From JAGLYP01 sp034659435 (GTDB lineage Bacteria > Patescibacteriota > Patescibacteriia > Patescibacteriales > UBA12075), in NCBI GenBank assembly GCA_034659435.1, contig JAYEHJ010000094.1:1-7547 (forward strand): a stretch of 7,547 nt of DNA, given 5' to 3'. Below are positions 1-5,594 of the stretch, piece by piece. The notes beneath the pieces were generated by a model, which did not search any database, was not told where the DNA came from, and saw only the letters and a list, made by a program, of their open reading frames with translations. A program made the position numbers and the translations under genes. Numbering within the stretch: position 1 is the first letter of the stretch; the number at the start of each line of letters is the position of its first letter.

Positions 1-756
1 CGCCAAAGGCGGCAAATTGTGATCGCCGTTGGTATCAATATTTGCCAGGAACAAATCATACATTTGATCGCTTCTGACTGTTGCGCCGATAATTATTTGG
101 TCGTCGCTTAACTTCGCAACTTTTACCTGCGAAATTGATCCGACAAAACCGCCGGACTGCTCGGTCATATCCAAATATTTTATTTCCGAACCAATCATCG
201 TATCTTCAGAATCAAAATAAGTTATGCAAATTTTATCACTGTTTTGGTCCAAACCAACAACTGTATAGCTTCCGTCATCAAAAGTAACCATTCCAGACGG
301 AGAATACATCCTTTGATTAGTTTCGGATGTATCTGTAGGCCATTTAAAAATATAATTTGTCGACCAGTTTAACTTCGCGTCAGAATAAATTACCCAGAAT
401 TGAGTAGTGGCATTAACTCGATCCAAAGTTCTTGCGCCGAAATAACGAAAACCTGTTATATACTCATCGGCTTCATTATAAAGCACTTCAATTCCTCCAA
501 AAATACCACTTAAATAAGACGCATAAATTTCAATCCCATTAACATCGCGAATACAAAAATCAACACGACCGCCGGCATCAGCCGAAGTAACCTCTAGCGT
601 GCCGACAATATCGGCACCTCCTCTTGGCTCATAAAGATTAATAACCTTTTTAAACCCTGCGCCAGAAACAGGTTCTGTAACAATTTCAGAAGAATAAACG
701 TTGATAACAAAAATAAAAAATAAAAATAAACAAATGCTTGCAATTCTTTTCTTCAT
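1..756 (-). CDS. Exported protein of unknown function, 3' end missing at window edge
   Basis: Reading the minus strand from the ATG at 756-754 gives 252 uninterrupted codons to the left edge, so the gene is partial and its C-terminus is outside the window. The N-terminus is a classical signal peptide: basic MKKR, a hydrophobic stretch to about residue 20, then VYSSE as a likely cleavage zone. The mature part is rich in beta-strand-like, Gly/Asp/Tyr/Thr segments. Two stretches, DGSYTVVGLDQNSD..ITYFDSED and KLSDDQIIIGATVRSDQ..LANIDTNGD, look like successive blades of a beta-propeller-type repeat; that is a guess from pattern only. The start is firmly set by the Shine-Dalgarno site AAGGAGGTG at 761-769. 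The protein is probably secreted or on the surface. I do not recognise the family. It lies downstream of the minor pilins but may have its own promoter. Confidence 0.85.
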   Translation of the reverse strand, partial: MKKRIASICLFLFFIFVINVYSSEIVTEPVSGAGFKKVINLYEPRGGADIVGTLEVTSADAGGRVDFCIRDVNGIEIYASYLSGIFGGIEVLYNEADEYITGFRYFGARTLDRVNATTQFWVIYSDAKLNWSTNYIFKWPTDTSETNQRMYSPSGMVTFDDGSYTVVGLDQNSDKICITYFDSEDTMIGSEIKYLDMTEQSGGFVGSISQVKVAKLSDDQIIIGATVRSDQMYDLFLANIDTNGDHNLPPLA

Positions 757-760
757 TTCA

Positions 761-769
761 CACCTCCTT
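761..769 (-). promoter_or_regulatory. Strong Shine-Dalgarno site for the exported protein at 756-1
   Basis: The minus strand reads AAGGAGGTGTGAAATG, a near-perfect complement to the 16S rRNA 3' end with a suitable spacer before the ATG at 756. It fixes the start of this gene and stands out because most genes here lack such a site. Confidence 0.85.
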
Positions 770-841
770 GAAATTATTTGAGTTAATTTCTGTGATTTTT
801 AATTTTTAAATTATTAAAGACCAAAATATACGTAATTTGAT

Positions 842-873
842 ATTATAATTGCATTTTTTTACTAATTAGTCAA
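842..873 (-). promoter_or_regulatory. Candidate sigma-70-type promoter for the exported protein at 756-1
   Basis: The minus strand has TTGACT at 873-868 and a perfect TATAAT at 847-842. The spacer is 20 bases, longer than the usual 16-18, so the pair is weaker than its hexamers suggest. The -35 element overlaps the last codons and TAA stop of the preceding minor pilin gene. Initiation would fall near 835, leaving a leader of about 80 bases. The rest of the 109-base gap (757-865) is AT-rich, and I see no GC-rich terminator stem in it, so read-through from the pilin genes is also possible. Confidence 0.35.
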
Positions 874-1354
874 GGTATTTTAATTCTATTACCCTGTTTA
901 TTTCATTATTGTAATTTCCATAAGATTTAAGCCTTGTTGCGCATTCCGCTATAATGTAATCAAATTTGATTTTATAAGTTGAATTGTTTGCCAATTGCTG
1001 TTTATAAAATTTACCGGCAGCGAAACAATCTAAAACGCAATCATCCAATGTGCCGTCTGTATTATTTGAAAAACAAAACCACGCCGGATTAACACCGCAA
1101 TTATCACCAGGCTCTCCTTTCCCCGGATCATTATCTATACGATTCTCTTTTCTAGCCTCCCACAAAATCCTCTCCGCTCCAGCTTCGGCGGCGAAAAAAG
1201 CCTTTGTGGAATGAACTTGATTTACGCCCATTTTTAAGCCGTTAACAACAATCGCGCTTAATGACAAAGAAATCGTTAAAATACTCGCTAACGTAAAAAG
1301 AGTCATTAAAAGCATAGCGCTGCCGGTTTTGTTTTTTAGTATGGACTTGAGCAT
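866..1354 (-). CDS. PilX/GspK-like minor pilin
   Basis: 162-residue protein with a short basic leader MLKSILKNKTG and a prepilin-type cleavage point before SAMLLM, followed by a hydrophobic helix to about residue 38. Position +5 of the mature protein is Leu instead of the usual Glu, as is typical of PilX_N and GspK-type tip pilins. The signature AFFAAEAGAE (52-61) is the hallmark of PilX N-terminal proteins. The C-terminus (GNYNNEINRVIELKYLD) has the strand pattern common at the end of this family. Five cysteines lie at 86-138. It is shorter than GspK (about 300 residues), so it is closer to PilX. The K-type subunit is expected to cap the tip of the pilus initiation complex. It follows the J-like gene by 49 bases and lacks a clear Shine-Dalgarno site. 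It is the last of the H-I-J-K run. Confidence 0.85.
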   Translation of the reverse strand: MLKSILKNKTGSAMLLMTLFTLASILTISLSLSAIVVNGLKMGVNQVHSTKAFFAAEAGAERILWEARKENRIDNDPGKGEPGDNCGVNPAWFCFSNNTDGTLDDCVLDCFAAGKFYKQQLANNSTYKIKFDYIIAECATRLKSYGNYNNEINRVIELKYLD

Positions 1355-1403
1355 TTATGTCGCTTTTTCTATTTAAAATATCAAACAGCGCAAAACAAAA
1401 AAA

Positions 1404-1976
1404 TCACTCATAGCGGCGCGACGAAACTGTTGTCTGCATTATTGTATGCTGTTTATACGCACCTGAATTATTTGCTTCAACTTCTATTTTTATTGTTACG
1501 CGCGGCTGGATTTTCGCGTCAGGCAGGACGCCAATATCATTATCCCTTGCAAAAAAATCCAAATCTGTCACTTTAATATCATTTGGAGTAATCGGCAGGG
1601 CGCCAATACCGTTATCGCGCTCAATGACAAAATCGTCATTGCCGTCAACATAATACGCAACGCATTCATCATCTTTGTTTTTAAAATATAATACGCCGCC
1701 ATTAACATAATATATTTTTTTATCAGAGGAAATAGTAAAAAAACCATCGCACGCGCTATCCATAATTTTCGCGCCTCTTATTTCTTTGCTTATAATCTCA
1801 AATAAAAACCGCAGATTTTCCTGGATATTTTGCGCGGCAATGGCGTTTTTTTGGCTTTCTATTGTTGATTTAAAAATGCCTAATGTTAATCCGATTAAAA
1901 TCACAAAAATACTAACAGCGAACATTATCTCAATCAAAGAAGTGCCTAATTTGTTTTTTAAAATATTTTTAAGCAT
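1404..1976 (-). CDS. PilW/GspJ-like minor pilin
   Basis: 190-residue minor pilin starting at the ATG at 1976. Leader MLKNILKNKLG is followed by the class III cleavage motif and TSLIEIM, with Glu at mature position 5, then a hydrophobic helix. The segment SQKNAIAAQNIQENLRFLFEIISKEIRGAK is typical of J/PilW proteins (a long amphipathic helix ending in EIR.A). The beta part contains YYVNGGVLYFKN and VTIKIEVEAN. An upstream in-frame TTG at 1991 is rejected because it overlaps GGAGGTGATT, which is the Shine-Dalgarno site for 1976. The gap to the upstream I-like gene is 5 bases, suggesting coupled translation. The C-terminal half holds a 24-residue-period internal duplication (RDNGIGALP / RDNDIGVLP). 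Known J subunits sit with I and K in the pilus-priming complex. Confidence 0.85.
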   Translation of the reverse strand: MLKNILKNKLGTSLIEIMFAVSIFVILIGLTLGIFKSTIESQKNAIAAQNIQENLRFLFEIISKEIRGAKIMDSACDGFFTISSDKKIYYVNGGVLYFKNKDDECVAYYVDGNDDFVIERDNGIGALPITPNDIKVTDLDFFARDNDIGVLPDAKIQPRVTIKIEVEANNSGAYKQHTIMQTTVSSRRYE

Positions 1977-1981
1977 AATAA

Positions 1982-1990
1982 TCACCTCCA
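1982..1990 (-). promoter_or_regulatory. Shine-Dalgarno site deciding the start of the J-like minor pilin
   Basis: The minus strand reads TTGGAGGTGATTATTATG. GGAGGTGAT pairs well with the 16S rRNA 3' end and sits 7 bases before the ATG at 1976. It is built into the last two codons and TGA stop of the upstream I-like gene, so the TTG at 1991 is part of the ribosome binding site, not a start. Confidence 0.85.
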
Positions 1991-2545
1991 ATTATACAAA
2001 TGCGTTTCCGCGATATAATCCTTTAAAACGGCTTTTTCTTTCCATTGAACATGGGATTTTACTTTATAATAATCAACTGCTCCGTCCGCGATACTGCTGG
2101 CATCAATGCCATCCACGGTTATTAGGCGTGAATATGAGGTTGCCGCGTTTCCAGCCGCGCTGTGCGTATAAAAATTACCGCCATTAACAAAATAAAGATT
2201 TGCTCCGGCCTCCTCTACTATATTTTCCGCAACATTTGTGTCATCAACATCTGCCATAGCCATTGTATAATCAATTGTAAAATTATTATTATTCCAGCCT
2301 GCAATATCCATGTCCCAATTAACTGCGGGACTGGCAATCCAGTTATCATCCCTGATATTTCTAACCAGCTCCAGACCTTCTTGCGCCAGCATAGAAGCAA
2401 CCAGCATATTTCTATTTACTTTCTGCACTTGAATATTCTGTAAAACCAAAGAAAAAACACCTAAAACTCCAATACTAACAACGCCCATCACAACTGACGC
2501 TTCTACTATGGAAAATCCCTTACTATTTATTTTAAACATATTCAT
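1982..2545 (-). CDS. PilV/GspI-like minor pilin
   Basis: 187-residue minor pilin. Leader MNMFKINSKG is followed by FSIVEASVVMGVVSIGVLGV, with the Gly-Phe cleavage site and Glu at +5. The run VASMLAQEGLELVRNIRDDNW (residues 49-69) is a signature of I/PilV-type proteins (A..LAQEGLE..RNIRD.NW). The globular half ends with strands KVKSHVQWKEKAVLKDYIAETHLYNW, matching the family's terminal pattern. The ATG at 2545 lies 3 bases after the stop of the H-like gene; an ATG at 2539 is also possible and would shorten the leader by two residues. There is no Shine-Dalgarno site, so translation is probably coupled. It shares a YxVNGGxxY motif with the J-like neighbour. In characterised systems, I nucleates the I-J-K tip complex. 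Confidence 0.87.
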   Translation of the reverse strand: MNMFKINSKGFSIVEASVVMGVVSIGVLGVFSLVLQNIQVQKVNRNMLVASMLAQEGLELVRNIRDDNWIASPAVNWDMDIAGWNNNNFTIDYTMAMADVDDTNVAENIVEEAGANLYFVNGGNFYTHSAAGNAATSYSRLITVDGIDASSIADGAVDYYKVKSHVQWKEKAVLKDYIAETHLYNWR

Positions 2546-2548
2546 TAT

Positions 2549-3178
2549 TTATTCAACATCCACAAGGCCGAATTTATTTACTTTAATTGTCCTTGTATAC
2601 GCGCCGCCGGAATCAGATAAAATTATTTCCGCGTTCTCATAATTACATTGCGCGCCGGCGCAAGAAACTGTGTTTCTGCATAAATATATAATTGGATTAG
2701 GAGGTTCAAAAATCATATTAAACACTACTGTATTTCCTCCGTTAATTTTTAAACCGCTAATTTTAACTCCATCTATGATATTAATTATTGGATTTAATAA
2801 TTCATTAACATTGTCATAAGCGCAATTATCCGTATCAACATTGTCCCCGTCCGCGAATACTATATAAAAAGTATTATTTGGATTATTTTTGCGAAAATAC
2901 ATTCCCCAACCCCTGTCAGGCACTTCCATGCTGCCTCCGATATCAAACTCTTTCAAACTCAAAGCATAGCCCTGCACCTTGCGAATATCGCTTGCAAGCT
3001 TATACGCGGCCAGATCAACTTTATTCCGCATGTCATGCCCGCGAAAATTAACCAAAGCAATAGAAGAAATAATCACGATTACGGCCATGCTCACGGTTAA
3101 TTCTATTAAAGTATAGCCTTGCTTGTTTTTAATTACCCGCCCAAGGCGGATCAGCCTAGGGCTGAAAAAATTCAGCAT
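2549..3178 (-). CDS. FimT/GspH-like minor pilin with an extended leader
   Basis: 209-residue minor pilin. The cleavage motif is NKQG followed by YTLIELTVSMAVIVIISSIA, with Glu at +5 (residue 26) and a standard hydrophobic helix. The segment LASDIRKVQGYALSLKE, then RGWGMYF (89-95), and the terminal TRTIKVNKFGLVDVE are hallmarks of the GspH/FimT fold. The leader is 21 residues, about twice that of the other three minor pilins here. The extra 10 residues (SPRLIRLGRV, give or take one) are encoded by two adjacent hairpin units at 3136-3165, so it looks like an in-frame insertion. The start is the ATG at 3178; AAGAAG just upstream is a weak ribosome site at best. First gene of the H-I-J-K run; H links the tip complex to the rest of the fibre in known systems. 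Confidence 0.87.
   Translation of the reverse strand: MLNFFSPRLIRLGRVIKNKQGYTLIELTVSMAVIVIISSIALVNFRGHDMRNKVDLAAYKLASDIRKVQGYALSLKEFDIGGSMEVPDRGWGMYFRKNNPNNTFYIVFADGDNVDTDNCAYDNVNELLNPIINIIDGVKISGLKINGGNTVVFNMIFEPPNPIIYLCRNTVSCAGAQCNYENAEIILSDSGGAYTRTIKVNKFGLVDVE
3136..3165 (-). repeat. Double palindromic unit inside the minor pilin leader
   Basis: Two adjacent 15-base hairpins. At 3136-3150 CCGCC and GGCGG pair around a 3-base loop. At 3151-3165 TCAGCC and GGCTGA pair perfectly around TAG. Together they are exactly 30 bases, read in frame as about ten residues of the H-like pilin leader. A third overlapping hairpin (GCTGAA, AAAA, TTCAGC at 3161-3176) continues to the start codon. That this is an inserted element is inferred from leader lengths. 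Confidence 0.6.
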
Positions 3179-3186
3179 TTCTTCTT

Positions 3187-3220
3187 AAAAATCCGACAAG
3201 CGCGAGCAGCCGGACTTTTT
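3187..3220 (-). terminator. Possible weak terminator or attenuator before the minor pilin run
   Basis: On the minus strand AAAAAGTCCG and CGGATTTTT can pair (with one bulged G) around a 15-base loop, and the right arm ends in five T. It lies in the 63-base gap between the GWISF gene and the H-like pilin. The stem has only three GC pairs plus AT pairs, so termination would be partial; it could lower minor pilin expression relative to pilD. The sequence is nearly symmetric and could also act in the other direction. The rest of the gap (3179-3241) shows no clear promoter. Confidence 0.35.
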
Positions 3221-3241
3221 AAAAATTATTTCTATAAAATA

Positions 3242-4753
3242 TTATTTAGCTTCAATCCAAGACGGGAGTTTTTGTTTTATTATGAAAGCTTCAGTGGTGC
3301 TAGAGCATGAATACGATGTATTGATATCGGTTACTTTTAGCTTAACTTTGCTTGGAATGCCGTATGCCGTAAAAATCATAATAGTTGATGAAGCGTCAAC
3401 AAACGGCTCTATATTATTATCAACATCTATCCAATCCCACAAACACTTGCTCTCATCGCAGTCATGCTCAACGCCGCCAACATAATATTTAGCCCTGTCC
3501 ATACTTTCAAACAACACATCCTCTTCGGCGCTAAAACTGTTTGGCGACCAAATGAAATTATCAGGATTTGGGAATTCGCTTACAAAGGTTGTGAAAGTTA
3601 AAGGATTGCCGTCATCAACAGACACAGGCGTGTCTGCGGCGCTATTATAAAAAGTTGCTCCGGAGCCGCCATCATATGAATCCCAAACTTCCACGCTCCA
3701 TGAATACTTTTTACCATAATCCAAAACAGTGGAATCAAGTTCATAAGATATTACGTTTCCAGTGCCATACATCATGCCCAAAATATCAATTTGACAATCA
3801 GACGGATTGTCAGTGCAATTCGCGTCACCGACAGCGCAGCAAGAATTATCGCCGTCATACACCTTAATACATTTGCCGGTATCTAAAACCTCAATGCTGT
3901 CTGTTTCATTTTTTATAATCAGCCGATAAGCCGACATCTTATCGCCTGGAAACGGATCATCGCCGTCATTATATTCCCATTTTAAATAAGCCACAAGCGC
4001 GGTGTCGCAAGCTTGCACCGGCCACCAATTTGGAGTTTTTAAATTATCTGCTCTAGGCAGTTGATTAAGCTCAGCTGTTGTTTGGTAATCTGAAACCGTG
4101 CAATCGGCTAGCGCGTTATTGCAGCTAAAACTTATCCAGCCAATGCCGACATTGTTGTTTCCTTCATTATACGCCCATCCATTCAAACCACTATTCGCAA
4201 CATCGCCTGTTGCCTCAAAGCCGGTTCGTCCGTGATCAAATCTTATCCAGCCGTCATCACCCATTGATAAAATTTTAGCCCAACCGTATATTTTACTGTC
4301 AGCAGGCTTATAACAGGACGTACAATCAACCATTGGATTACAGCTTGCATCGCAATTGGCAGTAACGGCCGCGTTATTCGGCGTATTGTTTTCTTGAAAA
4401 CTAATCCAGCCGACATTGGAACTCCATGCGTACCCAGAAAGATTTTTCGTAATACTGTTAACATTTACGCCATAGTCAAAAAAAGGCGCGCCAACTGCCG
4501 GACATCCTGCCGGACCCGCATCGCCCGCGTCATAAGCGCTGTTTCCGTTAGTATCGCAATCAATAGTATTAAAGCTGATCCATCCTATATTGCTGTTCCA
4601 CGCGAATCCTGAAACATTATGTCCCGTTCCCGCCATGACAATACTGACGTCTTTATTAAGCTTAAAAATAAAAAAACCGGCAGCCGCCACAAAAATCGCA
4701 AATACTATAATAAAAATTAATAATTTTCTTATTTGTTTTTTTAATAAAATCAT
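3242..4753 (-). CDS. Large exported GWISF-repeat surface protein with Fn3-like and PKD-like regions
   Basis: 503 residues. Basic MILLKKQIRK precedes a hydrophobic segment (11-31), either an uncleaved anchor or a signal peptide. Four copies of a repeat follow: VSGFAWNSNIGWISF (47-61), LSGYAWSSNVGWISF (105-119), a variant ending GDDGWIRF (155-172) and LNGWAYN..GIGWISF (190-209). A DTNGNSAYDAGD stretch (67-78) resembles an EF-hand or dockerin-type calcium loop. Residues about 231-392 look Fn3-like (YRLIIKN..YSWSVEVWDSYDG..FTTF); about 394-493 look PKD-like (WDWIDVDN..KVKLKVTD). There are 17 cysteines, pointing to disulfide bonding outside the cytoplasm. GWISF proteins are, to my knowledge, frequent in Patescibacteria and uncharacterised. 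It lies 19 bases after pilD and before the minor pilins, so a pilus-associated or adhesive role is possible but unproven. The ATG at 4753 lies beside a 14-base tandem repeat. Confidence 0.82.
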   Translation of the reverse strand: MILLKKQIRKLLIFIIVFAIFVAAAGFFIFKLNKDVSIVMAGTGHNVSGFAWNSNIGWISFNTIDCDTNGNSAYDAGDAGPAGCPAVGAPFFDYGVNVNSITKNLSGYAWSSNVGWISFQENNTPNNAAVTANCDASCNPMVDCTSCYKPADSKIYGWAKILSMGDDGWIRFDHGRTGFEATGDVANSGLNGWAYNEGNNNVGIGWISFSCNNALADCTVSDYQTTAELNQLPRADNLKTPNWWPVQACDTALVAYLKWEYNDGDDPFPGDKMSAYRLIIKNETDSIEVLDTGKCIKVYDGDNSCCAVGDANCTDNPSDCQIDILGMMYGTGNVISYELDSTVLDYGKKYSWSVEVWDSYDGGSGATFYNSAADTPVSVDDGNPLTFTTFVSEFPNPDNFIWSPNSFSAEEDVLFESMDRAKYYVGGVEHDCDESKCLWDWIDVDNNIEPFVDASSTIMIFTAYGIPSKVKLKVTDINTSYSCSSTTEAFIIKQKLPSWIEAK

Positions 4754-4772
4754 AAATCTAAAATCATAAATC
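4745..4772 (-). repeat. Perfect 14-base tandem repeat over the start of the GWISF gene
   Basis: Two identical copies of TAAAATCATAAATC (plus strand; 4745-4758 and 4759-4772) fill the gap from the stop of pilD into the first codons of the GWISF gene. Each copy carries an ATG on the minus strand (4753 and 4767), 14 bases apart and so in different frames. The upstream ATG opens a five-codon frame (MILDL) whose TGA overlaps the true ATG as ATGA. Confidence 0.9.
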
Positions 4773-5588
4773 CTAAATAAAAATCCCCCAATACCATTCT
4801 ACAAGCGCGCCGCCCCAAAATAATGTAATAACTGTTGCCGTTGATAAAAATACGCCAAATGGAATTTTACCGCTTAACGCTTTTTTCTTGGTTGCCAATA
4901 AATATATTCCGACAATTGACCCTAAAATATACGCAATATATAAAGCCGTTAAAATCATTGGCCAGCCAAGTGCCAAGCCCATTAAAAGTCCCAAGCGAAT
5001 ATCACCGCCGCCAATCCATTTTCCGCGTGAAATTACAAACTGCAATAAAAAGAAACTACCTCCTATTATACCAGAAATCAGAAAATTTTGCCAATTTGCG
5101 CCAAGCAATAAATTAAAAATAAAAACTATTAAACAAGCCGGAAGAGTAATAATATCAAGTATCAAATACCAGCGCAAATCATAGATAAAAATTATTATCA
5201 TTACTGAAATTATGAACCAATCGCGGATTAAATGAATAAAGAATAAAGAATCAGGAATTAAGGAAAAATTTAAAATAAATAACTCTTGATTCCTGATTCC
5301 TGATTCTTGATTCACTAAAAAAGCGATAACAAACAAAATCCCCGCTGCTAACTCTACCACCGGATACTGCCATAAAATTTTCTTGCCGCAATGCCGGCAC
5401 TTGCCTTTTAAAATAATAAAGCTCAAAATCGGGATATTGTCATACCAAGCTATCTGTTTCTTGCATTTTAGGCAAAACGAACGCCCCAAAATCGTTTTTT
5501 TTTCATGCAAGCGCCAAATCAAACAATTTAAAAAAGAGCCGATTACCGTCCCGAAAATGAATATTAAAAATAAAACAAAATAAAACAT
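4773..5588 (-). CDS. pilD: Prepilin peptidase / N-methyltransferase (A24 family)
   Basis: 271-residue polytopic membrane enzyme that removes prepilin leaders and N-methylates the new terminus at the cytoplasmic membrane face. All hallmarks are visible: GSFLNCLIWRL near the start (17-27); a cytoplasmic domain with two CxxC pairs (C39/C42, C64/C67) around YDNIPILSFIILKGKCRHCG; the first catalytic Asp at D137 in YDLRW; the GxGD-type motif GGGD with D196; and a late PFG motif (243-245). Its likely substrates, four minor pilins, are encoded downstream. Residues about 92-119 (NQESGIRNQE..SLIPDSLFFIH) form an unusual insert between membrane segments, encoded by facing 7-base repeats. The ATG at 5588 follows the upstream stop by 6 bases without a Shine-Dalgarno site. 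Identification is confident. Confidence 0.96.
   Translation of the reverse strand: MFYFVLFLIFIFGTVIGSFLNCLIWRLHEKKTILGRSFCLKCKKQIAWYDNIPILSFIILKGKCRHCGKKILWQYPVVELAAGILFVIAFLVNQESGIRNQELFILNFSLIPDSLFFIHLIRDWFIISVMIIIFIYDLRWYLILDIITLPACLIVFIFNLLLGANWQNFLISGIIGGSFFLLQFVISRGKWIGGGDIRLGLLMGLALGWPMILTALYIAYILGSIVGIYLLATKKKALSGKIPFGVFLSTATVITLFWGGALVEWYWGIFI
5234..5313. repeat. Facing heptamer arrays forming an inverted repeat inside pilD
   Basis: The plus strand carries GAATAAA, GAATAAA, GAATCAG, GAATTAA in tandem at 5234-5261. The minus strand carries GAATCAA, GAATCAG, GAATCAG, GAATCAA at 5313-5286. The arrays face each other, so about 21 bases at 5241-5261 can pair with 5293-5313 with few mismatches, including 13 unbroken pairs, around a loop of about 31 bases. 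Read in the pilD frame, three heptamers give seven residues (NQESGIR, then NQE). The reading frame is kept. Confidence 0.85.
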
Positions 5589-5594
5589 AAAAAA

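Noticed and set aside
1991..1991. TTG start adding five residues (MEVII) to the J-like minor pilin
   Set aside because: The TTG lies within the Shine-Dalgarno sequence and the end of the upstream gene. The ATG at 1976 has ideal spacing and gives an 11-residue leader like its neighbours.
1786..2187. Plus-strand open frame of 133 codons opposite the minor pilins
   Set aside because: It runs antisense across the I- and J-like genes, has no recognisable motifs or ribosome site, and its composition looks like a shadow of the coding strand.
3242..3265. Sortase LPXTG-type anchor from the LPSWIEAK tail of the GWISF protein
   Set aside because: There is no LPXTG, no following hydrophobic segment and no basic tail.
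4835..5184. Overlapping plus-strand open frames opposite pilD
   Set aside because: They are antisense to a clearly identified enzyme and share no features of real proteins.
5286..5313. CRISPR-like array from the tandem heptamers
   Set aside because: The units are 7 bases with no spacers and are translated within pilD; this is a simple tandem repeat.
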